The notes: generated by a model not told the origin, from the sequence alone. Positions 21,850 to 34,012 are shown, numbered from the stretch's first letter. The stretch: 60,000 nucleotides of DNA from Prorocentrum cordatum (GCA_963575745.1 CAUYUJ010002703.1:7501-67500); one strand, 5' to 3'. Numbers and translations: made by a program.

Positions 21850-21850
21850 A
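21743..21850 (+). repeat. (GTCGAC)n and (GAC)n tract abutting the exon 15 acceptor
   Basis: About five GTCGAC then about 23 GAC units, starting about 8 bp from the exon 15 splice site. Confidence 0.95.
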
Positions 21851-22625
21851 GCACCAGCGCCGCTGGCGTTTGGCGAGGACCTGCGGCAGCGGCGGTGCTG
21901 GGGACCGAGACCACCGATCAGCCTGACAAGAGAATCGAGGCGGAGGTCTGCCGCCGTTCACGGCGCCTGCGGGCCTTCGCCGGGCCCCAGGGGCGCCGAA
22001 AGAACATCGGGGGCGAAGCGCGGCCTGCCCAGGAAACAGTCAAGACTTCGGAGGCCCGGGACGACGGCGGCGGGGACGCAGTCCTCCAACGTTCCCTACT
22101 CGCGTTCACAATGCGGGGCTCGAGCAAGGGAATGCCATGGAGTGGGCGGGGGGCCCGAGACCGCCCAGTCTGGAGGCGGTCGGGCCGCCGTTTCGCCTGC
22201 GGCTTCCTCGCATGTTGTTGGGCATCGTGCTCTGGCCTCGCAATGCCGCGCACACTTTTGGTCCAGACGGTCAAGACCCCTTGAAACAAGTACACGGAGG
22301 CGAACGTAGCCGTGATCTCACCTCTCTTTGCCCCTGCCGACCTCCCACTCCTCGACCCGCCTCTTCACCATTGCTGTTATGAGCTACGAGGATGCGTTGC
22401 TGGGGCGATCTTGAAAACAAAAGGTGGCAATTGATCGCCGCTTTCGGCGCCTGCGGGCCCTGGCTAGGCTCCCGCACCGCCGAAAAACGTGTCAGGACGG
22501 AAGCCGGGTGCCCGGGAAGTGGCACATGAGAGACACCAAGACGTCGGAGGTCTGGGACGGACGGACGGACGACGGGCGCCCGGGAAGTGGCACATCAGAG
22601 AAACCAAGACGTCGGAGGTCTGGGA

Positions 22626-22680
22626 CAGCGGCGGCTGCGGCGGCGTGCGCGGAGCCCCCTGCGCGCAGACCGGTGAAAGC
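22626..22680 (-). other. Possible extra exon between exons 14 and 15
   Basis: CTGCGCGCAG|GGGGCTCC could be an acceptor, and the segment reads GAPRTPPQPPLSQ or GSAHAAAAAAVPD depending on frame. It runs directly into a DM6 end (CCCAGACCTCCGACGTCTTG). The direct exon 14-15 junction is in frame, so this is optional. Confidence 0.2.
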
Positions 22681-22689
22681 CGCCGACTG

Positions 22690-22985
22690 CCCCGTCCTCC
22701 TCGTTCTCGTCCCCGTCCTCCTCCTCGTCCTCTCGTCCTCGCCCTCCTCAGCCTCGTCTTCTTCCTCCTCCTCCTCCTCCTCCTCCTCCTCCTGCTCCTG
22801 CTCCTCCCTCTCTCCTCCTCCTCCTCCTCCTCCTCCTCCTCCTCCTCCTCCTCCTCCTCCTCCTCCTCCTCCTCCAATCGTCGCCCTCCTCGCCCTCGCC
22901 ATCCTGCCCTTCCTACTCCTCGTAGTAGTCCTCCTCCTCCTCCTCCTCCTCCTTCTCCTCCTCCTTCTCCTCGCCGTCCTCATCG
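22690..22985 (+). repeat. (CTC)n compound tract
   Basis: Long CTC/CCT runs at 22760-22875 and 22928-22985 with short interruptions. Confidence 0.95.
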
Positions 22986-25360
22986 TGCTGAAAGGCCTGG
23001 CGCTGTGGGCACTTCCTCCCTGCTCCTCCTGCTCCCTGCCCTCCCCCCTCCTGCTCCCTCATGCATGGCCCCGTGCAGCCCCCCTTCCTCTGCTTCGAGT
23101 AGAGGATCGACTACAGAATTGGTTTACCCAAGAATTCATTTTCGTCTCGTCGAACCCATGAGAAAATACGCAGCATCTTGTCGATCTATGGAGAATTCGA
23201 CGTGCCCTTCGTAGATTCGACGGGAAATCAATTTGGTGGTACATCGATTGTGTAGTCAATGCGCTAACTACTCGACTACTGCTCCTCCCCCTGGCTGGTA
23301 ATCCGCAGCGTGGAGACCCAGAGACCCGACACCCTGAACAAAAAAAATTGGAGCGGACGGTTTTGGGTTGATTTCGGCTTCCAAGAGCCCTCGCCAGGCC
23401 TCGGGACCGTACGACAAACCAGCCCTAGGGAAGCGGTCCAGACCTCTGGGGCCTGGGCATCGAAACAACTGGAGCATCTGGGTGTCTGGGGAGTGGACTC
23501 TGCCTCCCACCGATGTGATGTACCAGTCCGTGGCTCCAAAGAAGTCCTGGACGCGCTTCACTGGGGATCGTTGAGTTGGTCGTCCCGGCTCGAACTTTCT
23601 GGTGGCCCCGGGACCCGACGATGGGCCCAGAGGCAGGAATCTGTTCATAATAGCTATCTCTCGATATACACACATACACAATATAATGTATCATTAAGAT
23701 GTTTCCAGCTTCGGTATCCATGGTCTGTGCCCGGGCTGCTAGCGCAGTGCGAAAAAAAGGCCAAGACACATACATGACGGGCTCTGTATCCATGTATTTT
23801 GTCCTGCTGGCAACACTTCGCAGGGCAGGTGAACCTGACAGTGCGCTGAAAGACGCGCAGTGCACTGAGCCTGGTGGCCTGTGTGGCGTACTCGAAATCC
23901 CTGGAATTATCGTCCCTCGGGTCTGGTTTTTAAGGCGCCCTTTTTGGAAGCGGGGGCGTCCGGTTGATCAGGGTTTTTTTTTTCTGTAGGCAGAAGACGA
24001 GGGGGTCCGGTTGATTCGGGCGTTTCGCGTATTCGTTTTTCTGCTCAACCTGCTGCTGCAGTTTGCATGTTGCTCCGCTTCCGCAGCCGATTTTGCGGAA
24101 CTTCATCGCCATCGTCATCGTCATTGTTCTCGTACTCACCATCATCATCACCATCACCACCATCACCATCATCACTATCGCCAACATCACCACTATCAGT
24201 TCCATCGCCAGCATTGCCAACATCAACACCAACATCATCATCACTACCTTCTTTTTGATCGCAATGACACTTAATTAATAGCACCGCCGCAACAAACACC
24301 AGAACCGTCACACTCACGGCCGCCGCGGCCAAGATCATTATCAATGTCTCCGCCATACCATTGCATCCTAGCCATCACCATTACGGTCACCATCGGCCCT
24401 GGGGACGCGAAAGCTGGCCAAACATACAAGACCTGGCGCGATAAGAAAGGGCGAACTCTCCGCGCGAGGAAAGCGGACTTGAAGGCGGGCTTCAAGGAGA
24501 ACTGAGAGGCACTTATCAACAATTGTGTTCGCGCTGGGGGGTGCGGGCCGTGAGATCAGCATCCATCGCCGTCACCGTCGTTATTCGCATCGCCATTGTC
24601 ATTGCACTTATGGGGGCAAGCGCGGTACATTCGGGGACACGTGAAGCCGCAAATCACACCGCCAAGTGCATGATGACCGTCGTCGTCGTTGCCTGCACCG
24701 CTCCATGTCATTGCTGTCCCGCGCCCTTCCGTAGTCGCCCATATCATTCATAAGTATTTGAAATGCTGGAGCTTGCAGTCGGTCCGCGATCACCCCTCGC
24801 CGCACCATTGCTTGACGGCGGCTTCCCTTGCAGCGTTTTGCGTCCCAGCCCCCACGTTAGCATTGCAATCCGCTGCGCTTGTTTACATTTCGCGACCGAC
24901 ATTGTGAATAAGGAACATTTGCTATTTCACAGAGGGGGTCCGGAATATTAAGGCCTCCCGTTGACAGGGGGGTCCAGACAATTAGGTTGCAAATGAGGGG
25001 GGGTGTTTTTTTTAGGGAGGGGTCGAATACTCAGGGATGTCGAATACACGTGGCGGATTTCAGAAACCCTGAACCCAAAAATGTTGTCATCTCTTGGGGC
25101 CGCATCTGTTACTCCCGCCGCCTATCGCCAGCCTTCCACAGGTTTCCGCCGGCGGAGGCCTCGTCTTACCTCCGCCGCCTTCCGCCGCCCTTCCGCCGCA
25201 GGAAGAGATGGCAACTCTTCCGATCCTCGAAGGCGAGGCCCTTTGTGGAACGCCCCACGCAGCTGTACAAGACAGCCCGGACTGAAAACGCACGCTGCCG
25301 GAGACCTGGGGCGCCGCCCCCCTGGGGGGGGGGGCGGCGCGGCGGCCGCCACAGCGCGCT
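22986..25360. other. Unassigned intron sequence
   Basis: Holds a partial DM6 core (23340-23470), a degenerate (CAT)n tract at 24110-24245 and otherwise low-repeat DNA. No coding pattern convinced me. Confidence 0.5.
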
Positions 25361-25374
25361 AGTCGCTAGCCGCG

Positions 25375-25815
25375 CGTCGTCGTTCGTCGTTCGTCGTTCT
25401 TCGTCGTCGCCGATGGCGTCGGTGTCGTCGTTCGTCTACGTCGTCGTCGTTGTCGTCGTCGCCAGTCACGTCGTCGTCGTCGTCGTCGTCTTGTCGTCGC
25501 CGACCACGTCGTCGTTGTCGCCATCTACGTCATCTGCGTCGTCGTCATTATCATCGTCGTCGTCATCGTCGTCGTTGTCGTCGCCGACCACGTCGTCGTC
25601 GACGTCGTCGTTGTCGACGTCGTCTTTGTCGACGTCGTCGTTGTCGTTGTCGTCTTCGTCGTCGTCGTCGTCGTCAACGTCGTCGTCGTTGTCGTCGGCG
25701 ACGACGGCGTCGCCGTGCTCGTCGTGGATGTAGTCGTTGCTGTCGTGGTGTTGTTTTGTCCGTCGTCGTCGTCGCCGGGGCCGACCATGTCGTCGTCGTC
25801 GTCGTCGTCGTCGCA
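25375..25815 (+). repeat. (GTC)n-rich tract at the exon 14 donor
   Basis: TCG/GTC repeats with GCCGACCACGTCGTCG interruptions, extending to within 10 bp of the exon 14 donor. Confidence 0.95.
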
Positions 25816-25822
25816 CGGGGGC

Positions 25823-25947
25823 CTCCAGCAGGCGGCCCCGCAGCGGCGGGTCCTCCTCGCACAGCGGCACCAGCGCGCGGGCCAGCGCCAGGTCCCCCGA
25901 GAGGAGCCCGGCGGCGGCGCCCGGTGGGCCGGGGCCGCCGCCGCCGC
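25823..25947 (-). CDS. Exon 14 of the NHR-like gene
   Basis: The acceptor is TCTCGAAG|GCGGC. A Gly/Pro run leads into AAAGLLSGDLALARALVPLC and EEDPPLRGRLLE, clearly coding. The donor CTGGAG|GCCCCC, in phase 0, shares AGGCCC with the exon 15 acceptor. The donor is followed at once by about 430 bp of (GAC/GTC)-rich repeat. The true acceptor could slide within the GGC run. Confidence 0.7.
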
Positions 25948-26004
25948 CTTCGAGAAATCTCCTAAACACGAAAGCTCATAGAAGAGAGAGAAAGAGAGAG
26001 CGAT

Positions 26005-26046
26005 CTATATATATATATATATATATATACATCTATATATATATAC
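26005..26046 (+). repeat. (AT)n microsatellite
   Basis: TATATA runs with one ACATC break. Confidence 0.95.
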
Positions 26047-26269
26047 ACAAGACTGCAGTGGCGCTTCGCGCCATGCACCTTGGTCCTTGAAATTTAGTAC
26101 GCAGGCGGACTAGCAGGAAGGTCAAGCCGACAACTCCTTTTCCGGCATCGCCGCTATAATAATGTTATTCGCTATCCTTCCTCCATGCTTCTTTTTCCTC
26201 AGTTTGGCCATGCCCTGCGCATTCTCCCCATCCTCCTCAGCTCTTTTTGCGCAGGCTCCTCCTTGGAGA

Positions 26270-26870
26270 GCCTTTGGGGGCCTCACAACAGTTGTTTCAG
26301 ACTTTCTGAAGGCCTTCTGGAAGCCTCCTGGGCGTGTTCTGGGGGCCTCTGGGGGCTTCCTCGCGCCACCCTGCCTCCAACCGCGATCTCCCCGAACGAT
26401 TGGGTCACGATTTGGAATGATTCGGAGGGTGTCTTGGGGCCGTCTTGGGCCGCCATGGGGCTCTCTGAGGGCCATCTTGGACCCCTGTTGTGCCGTTTGG
26501 GGGTTCTCTTGGACTGCCTGGAGGCCCCTTCGGATGGTTGTGGGGCGATTTGGGAGCCTCTCAGGCGGCTTCGGACGCTCAGGAGACCGCCGTCTTGGAG
26601 CGTCGGGAAGCCGAAAAGAGGAGAGCCCCCAAATAAACCAAACATTAACAAAATCAATGATTTTTGCCTCTTGAGGCCTTCTTGGGAGTGTTCTTGGAGG
26701 CCTCTTGGGACGTTTCGGGACGATCTTTGGGGGTATGACGGCTTCTGGGGGGTCGTCGTCGACAGTATGGGGGCTCTCTGGGGTGGTTTTAGGAACGAGC
26801 CACGCCCTGCGAGGCCTGGGGGGCCGCTTCGAGGCCCGTCTGGAGGGTCCCTAAGCCCCAGATCCCGGGA
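26270..26870 (+). repeat. Degenerate GGGGGCCTCTTGG repeat
   Basis: Imperfect 10-12 bp GGGCCTCTTGGG units, the reverse orientation of the AAGAGGCCCC family. Confidence 0.6.
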
Positions 26871-27289
26871 GTCTGGTTTTTTTGGGGGGGGTGACGAGTT
26901 TTCCCCCCGCCCGGGCTTGCAAAAATATAGAAAGAGGAATATGTATACATATATCTATGTATGCACCAATATTGTTACTTTCGGTGCGGGACGTTGCACG
27001 TGGGGGACGGGCCGGGGTTGGGGCCCCAGGCGCTGGTAACGCTTGGGCGGGATGGGGCGAGTCCTGGCGGGGATACGCTGCGATCGCCGTAGCATGCGCG
27101 CGAGCACCAGAATTTGGTCAGGGGGGGGGTCCAGCCACCCCCTCCCCCCACGCACGATCGCTGCAATCCCCCAGGGGTGGCGGGTTTGACTCGCGCACCG
27201 ACCAAAAAACAAGATCATCAAGGCCCCCTGAACGGGGACGTTGAATAAAATTTCATCGCTTAGATCCGGGCGTTGCAATTTGTTCGTAT

Positions 27290-27432
27290 CAAACGTCTTC
27301 GCCCAGCTTCCGGCCCTGGGGCCATCACAGATCGACCCGTCTTGGAAAATGCAGCATAATGATGGGGGCTAAGATTCTGGTCGTGGTTATTAGCGGTGCT
27401 GCTTTTTTCTCGCTTCGCAACATCGGATCTCA
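27290..27432 (+). mobile_element. DM7 element remnant
   Basis: Carries CTGGGGCCATCACAGATCGA and ends TTCGCAACATCGGATCTCAG GG, the DM7 end sequence. Confidence 0.5.
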
Positions 27433-27719
27433 GGGAACGGGGACCAGCTCAGAAAGGGGAACATCGAGCTTGATTGAATCGGCGATACATCGCCGATTGG
27501 CTGGCGAGTGGCCCCAAATGGCGAAACCTCCCGTTCCTGGGCAGGGTGGGCTTTCAGGCATCCATCGGCGATGAACGAGCGATTGGGGGTCGCTGCGCGC
27601 CCCCGTCTGAGCCCAACCCCCCCTCGCGTTGCCCTTGACAAACGGGGACTTGGATACACCAGGACAGTAGTCAATTGTTAGCCAGCGAGGACCCCGAACA
27701 ATGATGTCGTGCAACCTTG

Positions 27720-28045
27720 TGGTGCAAACTGGGAAGTGCCACCCACGTAGTGCAATCTATGTGGCACAAACCAGTGCAGAACATGCCATGCCAAGCAATG
27801 AATAGCAGTGCAAAGCAGTCCACTGCAAAACAGTGCAAAGCAATGTAGAGCAACGCAATGCCGAGCAATACGTTGCTGTGGAAAGCAATGCGTTGCCGTG
27901 CATTACACTGCATAGCAAGGCAACGCAGTGCAACGCAACGCAAAGCATTGCAAAGCAATTCAGAGCAAAAGGAATACAAAGGAATTCGAAGCAGTTCCGG
28001 GACATGACAGAAATCCCAAGCAATGCCACACAACGCCAAGCAAAG
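27720..28045 (+). repeat. Degenerate AGCAATGCAA repeat
   Basis: About 30 imperfect 10 bp units (AAAGCAATGC, GCAACGCAAT). The same repeat in the opposite orientation (TTGCATTGCT) is at 50335-50680. Confidence 0.8.
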
Positions 28046-28159
28046 CAAAGCAGGCCGCGCGGCGACGGGCGGCGACGGGCCGGTCGGACCGCCACTGGGA
28101 GCCAGCGGCGACGGGCGGCGACGGGCCAGCCTGACAGCCACTGGAGCCCAGCGGCGGCG

Positions 28160-28620
28160 GCGACGACCTGCGCTCAATTACCTCAGAAGACAAGCAAGAA
28201 CCCCCTACGTGCAACCACTGTTTGGGGGACATCGGAAGTTCAAATATCTTGGTTCCCAGTGTGCTGGTCACGGGGTTTGACAACACCCCCCTTAGGCAAT
28301 GCGCCTTTGAAAAAGACCCGGGACCATTTTTGGAGAGCGCAGCTCCGCGTCAACTGCGGCATCAACTCCCTGTCGAGAACCAAGGACGGGCATTTCGAGA
28401 AAATCGACTTTGCAGGGTGCCAGACCTTCGACGCGCCTTTTCTTTGCCCAAGAAACGGGATCCCCGCACCTCCGGAACACTTCCCGGGGACCCGTGTCTC
28501 GTCCCGGATCTCGGCGGCGACGATAGGGGCGAATAGCCGGGGGGCGGGCATTACACGCATTCGCTTGGGAGCCTTTTCGAATGCACAGATCATCGGCGCA
28601 CCTGGATACATGTATTGCTC
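28160..28620. other. Unassigned stretch with a weak open frame and a DM6 remnant
   Basis: The plus frame reads LRVNCGINSLSRTKDGHFEK near 28350, but no start or splice support was found. A diverged DM6 core follows at 28460-28520. Confidence 0.2.
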
Positions 28621-28693
28621 TCCCCTGGGCTATTCGCCCCTATCGTCGCCTCTGAGGACCGCTTTTCGACGACCTCGCGAGGCCCGGCGAGGC

Positions 28694-28885
28694 CGCTCGG
28701 GGGGAGGGGGGGGGGGGAGGGGGGAGGGGGAGGGGAGGGGGGGAGGGAGGGGAGGGAGGGGAGGGAGGGGAGGGAGGGGAGGGAGGGGGAGGGTGGGGGG
28801 GAGGGAGGGGAGGGAGGGAGGGAGGGAGGGGAGGGGAGGGAGGGGAGGGAGGGGAGGGAGGGGAGGGAGGGGAGGGATGGGGGGG
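28694..28885 (+). repeat. (GGGAGGGAGG)n tract at the exon 13 donor
   Basis: Near-perfect GGGAGGGGAGGGA repeats ending 15 bp from exon 13. The G-rich strand could form G-quadruplexes. Confidence 0.95.
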
Positions 28886-28899
28886 GTCCCCCAGGGCGC

Positions 28900-29031
28900 C
28901 TCCGCCGTCGGGGCCGCCGCCGCGGCCAGCCGCCGCGGCGGCGCCCGCCTCGCCCTGCGCCCGCGGGGCCCCGCCTGCCGCCACGCGACGGGGGCGGAGC
29001 GGGGAGGCGCGCGCGCGGCGAGCCCTGGCGC
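28900..29031 (-). CDS. Exon 13 of the NHR-like gene (low complexity)
   Basis: 44 codons of Ala/Gly/Arg-rich sequence, including VAAGGAPRAQGEAGAAAAAG. The acceptor GCTGAG|GCGCC is 15 bp beyond the end of the DM5 element 29047-29248. The donor GGCGGAG|GCGCC runs into a (CCCTC)n tract. The frame choice rests on phase agreement with exons 12 and 14; on composition alone it would be weak. Confidence 0.5.
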
Positions 29032-29046
29032 CTCAGCGCCCCTCTC

Positions 29047-29248
29047 GGGTCGGGCGAAAGGGGGGGATAGCAAAGGGGGGGTTTGAGAATCAGCTCACGA
29101 GCTGATTTTTCCCGGCGCCTCCCGGCGCCGGAGGCGGCTATGTATCGAGGAATGGGCCCCTCGGTGAGGCCGAAACCAGCTGCATGCAGCAAATTTCGTT
29201 TTCGTAACCCCCCCTTTCCCAATCCCCCCCTTTCGCCCGGCCCGACCC
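29047..29248 (+). mobile_element. DM5 inverted-repeat element, copy 1
   Basis: Starts GGGTCGGGCGAAAGGGGGGA and ends with the inverse (TTTCGCCCGGCCCGACCC), arms about 38 bp, 202 bp total. It ends 15 bp before exon 13. The interior has GGCGGCTATGTATCGAGGAA. Other copies: 33831-34012 and a decayed one at 56365-56510. Confidence 0.75.
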
Positions 29249-29750
29249 TCTAACGGGGACTCCACTAACGGGCACTCTGGCCAGAGGCCCGGCGAGCCCA
29301 ACCCTCCCCGACGTGGGCAGCGCTGCAATGCCAGAAGGAGGCCCAGAAGCGGCAACTTCCGGCAAATCTCCAAAAAGTATCTGTTCGCGAGTGCCCGTGA
29401 CAGTGCCGCTGAGCACCGCGCGTGCACTGGTCGCCGGCTTCCTCGTCGTCGCTGTCCTCCTCCCTCTCCTCGTCGAAGGAGATGTCTATGTGGCCTCCTG
29501 CCTTTCCTCTGTCTTCAGGTGTTAGTTCTCTTTTGCTGGCACTGGCCAGCCTGCCTGCCCTAATTGTCTGGGCGGGCACTCATCCTTGATGTTGATGTCA
29601 AAATCCCTCTCCTCGTCGTCGTCGCCCCTCAGTCCCCTCCAGATTTTGTCGAGCTGGGCGTTTTCTTCTGGCTTCTATCGGGCCTCGGGGCCCTCACGGA
29701 GCGATACGGCTCGGAAGAATGGCGCAGGAAGCTGGGGTCTATAGGGTGAA

Positions 29751-29904
29751 GTCGGGCGCGTCCCCCTACAGGGGGGGTTTTCGACGAAAAGTAAAACAGA
29801 CTCAAAACATACTCCAAAATGGCAAAACAAATTCTCAAAAAATAGTTCCCAGACTATTTTTTTGACTATTTTGAATATTCCCCCTGTAGGGAGACAGGCC
29901 CGAC
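29751..29904 (+). mobile_element. DM3 TTAA element, copy 1
   Basis: AT-rich 154 bp element with inverted ends GTCGGGCGCGTCCCCCTACA and TGTAGGGAGACAGGCCCGAC. TTAA follows on the right (29905) and TGAA stands on the left. TTAA sites are typical of piggyBac-type transposases. Confidence 0.7.
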
Positions 29905-29939
29905 TTAAGTCTAGGGCTCTGGTCGTGACTTTTCACGAC

Positions 29940-30900
29940 GTCTCATTCTTGTTCGTCCCGTCGGACCTCGGGGAACTGATCCCTTTTTCAAGTACCCCTC
30001 ATGGGACGTTGCTGGTGGACGTCCACTCTTGCTCTCTCCCCTCCCACAGGTGAGGACCATCATGGGCCTTACCGGTGAGGGGCGCCATGAGGCCTCACGC
30101 CCTCCGCAGCTTCCATCACAGGGGCCGCGGGGGCAAGTCCCCACGAACCTGGCGGGCCGCGGGGGCAAATCCCCACGAACCTGGCACCGTACGTGCGGTG
30201 CCCGGGGTGGCAGCCCGTCTTCCCGCCCCACCGTAGCGAGGGGATGTGAAGTCCCTGACGACGGGGCGGGGTGGGCACGAGTGGGCACCACAGCCGGCTC
30301 CAAATCAAACGAGGCACCATAGCCTTATCACTGGCCGCTCTCGGCGGCAGAAATGGCACGCGCTGCTGCAGCAGGCGCGGCGAGCCCAGACCACCTCGCC
30401 CCAGAGATGCAACGCACGGAAACGAAGCGTAAGACGGCAATTTTTACTGTGACCCTCGGCCTCTAGGAGGCCCCCCCGCGAGGCCCTGGGACCGTCCAGG
30501 CACGACTCAGGATGAAAAACTGGTCCCTGGGAGTGGGCCGAGACTTCTCGGGACCCCGTCTTGAGAAGAACAGGGCGGCCGACCTCTGGGGCGCCGAGAG
30601 AAAACGCGCACATCCTGGCGTTGCACTCTTTCCACAAGAAGGGCCGTTTTCGCCAGTTCCGGCTGCTGGGCCCAGGACGGGTTCCTCCGAGCCCTGGCTG
30701 CCTGGCTTTCCGTCCCGGATCGGTCTCTGGATGCGGGGACCGGCATTCCGTTGATGCGTCTGTCCGTTCCGGGCCCCCGATGCGGGAACGGGCTTTTTCC
30801 GTCCCGGATCGGTTTCTGGCGGTCCCCGGGCCCAGCGAGGGCCTCCAGACGCCGAAAACGTCAAACAAAATTATGGCCAGAGTCCAGTATCCACAAACAG
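29940..30900. other. Unassigned intron sequence with DM6 remnants
   Basis: Contains a short tandem (GGGGGCAAGTCCCCACGAAC at 30130, repeated near 30163) and DM6 cores near 30440-30560 and 30780-30870. No coding pattern. Confidence 0.5.
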
Positions 30901-31009
30901 CGTGTATTGAGCCAAGGTGGCACCTAAGAATATTCGTGCGTCCTCCTGCTCCTCATCCGCATGCGCCTGTGGCATCGTCGTCCAGTTTTTCGTCCTCGTT
31001 GTCGTCGTC

Positions 31010-31625
31010 CTCCTCCTCCTCCTGCGCATCAACGTCATTATCCTTCTTGCCCTCGCCCTCACCCTTTCCGCTACGCCTCCTCCTCCTCCTCTTCCTCCTT
31101 CTCCTCCCTCCTCCTCCTCCTTCCTCCTTCTCCTCCTCCTCCTCCTTCACCTCCTCCTCCTCCTCCTTCTCCTCCTCCTCCTCCTCCTCCCCATCCTCTC
31201 TTCCTCCCGCTCCTCCTCCTCCTCCTCCTCCTCCTCTTCCTCCTCTTCCTCCTCCTCCTCCTCCTCCCTCGCCATCCTGCCCTTCCTTCTCCTCGTCCTC
31301 CTCCTCCTCCTCCTCCTCATCCTGATCCTCCTAACACTCCTCTTTCTACTCATCCTCCACCTCCGCATCACACTCCTCATTTTCTTTTTCCTCCTCCTGC
31401 TCCTTCTCCTGCTCGCAGCGCTTCCTCTTGTATTCCTCGCACTCTTCCTCGTCCTACTCCTCTTCGCAATGCTCCTTCTCCTCCTGCTCCTCCTCGCATT
31501 CCTCCTCCTCCTCCTCCTCCTCCTCCTCCTCCTCCTCCTTCACCTCATCCCCCTCCTCGTCCTCTCCGTCCTGTCCCTCCTCATCATTCTCCTCCTCCCT
31601 CCTTTTCTCCGCTTCCTCCGCCATG
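31010..31625 (+). repeat. (CTC)n compound tract, about 600 bp
   Basis: CTC/CCT repeats with scattered changes. All Pro, Ser and Leu ORFs here are artefacts. Confidence 0.95.
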
Positions 31626-31959
31626 CCAGGGATGCCTTCGCGGTCTTGATGTCGCTTTCAGGAGGCACCTTCGCCAGGCATGTCCTCATACATGTACTTT
31701 AGGTCTGGCCCCTCCCTGCTCAACGCGCTCTCGGACAAGGGATTCCCACGATTTGCTCAAGCATGGCTGAATGAGTTACCCCTGATAAGCCTTCGCAACT
31801 TACCAAAGATTTGTGCTCGCGCCTCGGCGCCGGCTACCTCCTCCGTCGGAACAGGGGCGACCAGATCCCTCCCAGAGCACAATTGGACGACAGAGGCGTA
31901 ATCAAATGGTTCGGTTGAGTCTGACCACTCCTCCCTCCTCCTGCATCCCTTTCGGGGCC

Positions 31960-32365
31960 CAGAACTTCGAGGATGCCTCCGGCGAAACAGGGCAGACCAC
32001 CTCGCGCGCAGCATCTCGGAGCCCCGAATTGCGAGGATACCTCGAGCGAAACAAGCCAGATCACCTCGAACACATGTTCTCAGAGCCACGAGTTGCGAGG
32101 ATGTCTCAGACGGAACGAGCTGGACCACCTCGCGCATATCGACTCGGAGTCTGGAGTTGCGAGGATGTCTCAGGAGAAACGGGCTGGACCACCTCGCGCA
32201 CAGCATCTCGGAGCCCCGCATGGCAAGGATGTCACAAGCGAAACGGACTGGACCACCTCGCGCGCAGCAGCTCGGAGCCCCGCACTGCGAGGATGTCTCA
32301 GGCGAAACGGGCTGAACAACTATTTGCGCGACATCCGGAAGCTCAGAGTTGCGAGGATGTCTCGG
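31960..32365 (+). repeat. Minisatellite, about 65 bp unit, seven copies
   Basis: Units contain GCGAGGATGTCTCAGGCGAA then GGGCTGGACCACCTCGCGC and CATCTCGGAGCCCCG (starts about 31968, 32031, 32093, 32158, 32223, 32288, 32352). Confidence 0.9.
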
Positions 32366-32734
32366 GCGCCCAGACCCCTCCTGGGTGAGGACCGTTTTCA
32401 GGCCTCGCCCGTGAGGACCGCCAATAAGCCTCACGCTCCGCGCAGCTTCCATCATCGGGGCTGCGTGGCTTCCCACCCCACACACCTACTCATGACGGCG
32501 TCAATAGCTACAGGAGGGGGCCGAGGACTCGTCTAAGGACCTTCGGCCAACGCAGACGTCCCTTGAGGAGGGTCCCAAGTAGTTACCTCCACACCTTTTA
32601 CAACTTTCCTTTAACCCTGAAGATTCTTTAGAACCCACCCAACGGGGGGTAACTAATTATTAGTTCGGCGGACTTATGGAGGGACTGGAATCCCCACCAA
32701 TTGGGGGTAACTAGTTCTTTTTGTCCGCGGCAAC

Positions 32735-32840
32735 CGCTTCCTCCTCCTCCTCCTCCTTTTTCTTCGGCAGGCCACTGGGCGCGCACACCCGAAGCGTCAG
32801 ATCCTCCTCCTCCTCCTCCTCCTCCTCCTCCTCCTCCTGA
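32735..32840 (+). repeat. (CTC)n tracts
   Basis: Two CTC runs around a GGCCACTGGGCGC spacer. DM6 core sequence follows at 32870-32990. Confidence 0.9.
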
Positions 32841-33542
32841 GCCGCAACCCCCACCGACGGCCGGGCCTTCCAAAGTCCCCAGAAATTCCGACCCCTTCTT
32901 CAAGACCGGTGTTTCATGCCGAGTCGTGTCTCGACGGCCCCAGGGCCCGGCGAGGGCCCCCTAGAAGCCGGAAAGGCCAAACGAAAACTCACGCCGCGAT
33001 GGTTCCACGACGCGAGCACGTCACGTCTGCGAGGAAGAGGAAGAGCACCCGCACCAACTAGCGGCGCGCACAGGGGGGATAAGGAGAGGGGGAAGGCTTC
33101 TTAGGAGGCGGCTGCTGCTTCAAAGGCGCCAGCCCTATACATGCACAGAGAAGGCCCGCGCCTTCTGAGAAGCAGGGGGGCCTCTAAGAAGCCTGCCCTC
33201 CCTCCCCCTCTGCGCGTGGCCGAGATCAGCCGCAGCCCCTACCTCGCCATCGCTTGGAAGCCCATTCCCCCCGTGCATGCTTCGACTTCGCGCGCGTATG
33301 TTTTCGCACGATGCTCCAAGATGCTCCCCGATGGCGCCATGGGGCGCCTCGGCCGCACCTCGCACAGTCCGCCCCTCGTCGTCGTCGGCGCGGGCGCCCG
33401 CCCCGCCCTTTTCCTCCTCGTCGCCCACCTGCCCTCCTCCTCCTCCCCGTCGCTGTCCTCCTCCTACCGCTCCTCGCCCTCGTGGTCGCCGTCCTCGTCC
33501 TCCACCTCCTCCTCCTCGGGCTCCTCGCCGATGCACGCCCGA

Positions 33543-33641
33543 GCGATGTCGAGCCACCCAGAGGAGGAGGCGGAGGAGGCGGAGGAGGAGGAGGAGGAAG
33601 AGAGGAGGAGGAAGAGGAGGAGGAGGAGGAGGAGGAGGGGC
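33543..33641 (+). repeat. (GAG)n tract at the exon 12 donor
   Basis: On the minus strand (CTC)n begins right after GGAG|GCCCC. Confidence 0.95.
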
Positions 33642-33826
33642 CTCCCGCGCCCTCCCCCGCCGGCGCCGCTGCGGCCCTGGCCGCCGAGGCCGCGGCGGCG
33701 CAGGTCGCGCCGAGGGGCGCGCACAGCGGGCACGCCTCGCGCCCCGGGCCGCCACGGGCCGGCGCCCCGGCGCTGGCCGCGGGGCCCGCCAGGGCGCCCA
33801 CCACCGTGCTGACGATCAGCTCGCGC
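33642..33826 (-). CDS. Exon 12 of the NHR-like gene (Cys pair motif)
   Basis: The acceptor is CGACACAG|GCGCGAG, lying in the end of the DM5 element 33831-34012. The frame reads RELIVSTVVGALAGPAASA and then a cysteine-bearing loop (EACPLCAPLGATC) before an Ala-rich helix. CPLC with a later Cys could bind metal, but no full zinc motif is visible. The donor GCGGGAG|GCCCC runs directly into a (CTC)n tract. Confidence 0.68.
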
Positions 33827-33830
33827 CTGT

Positions 33831-34012
33831 GTCGGGCCAGGCGAAAGGGGGGTATAGCAAAGGGGGGGCTTGAGAATCAGCTCATAGCTGACTTTCCCGG
33901 CGCCTCCCAGCGCCGGAGGCGGCTATGTATCGAGGAATGGACCTGGCGGCGGGGCCGAAACCAGCTGCATGCAGCAGATTTCGTAACCCCCCTTTCCCTC
34001 GTCCAGCCCGAC
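33831..34012 (+). mobile_element. DM5 element, copy 2
   Basis: GTCGGGCCAGGCGAAAGGGG to CCCTCGTCCAGCCCGAC, 182 bp. Its end lies 4 bp from the exon 12 acceptor, so the element supplies nearly the whole 3' splice region. Confidence 0.75.

Noticed and set aside
31968-32360. Possible repeat-protein gene in the 65 bp array
   Set aside because: 65 is not a multiple of three and ORFs break or change frame between units; better explained as a minisatellite.
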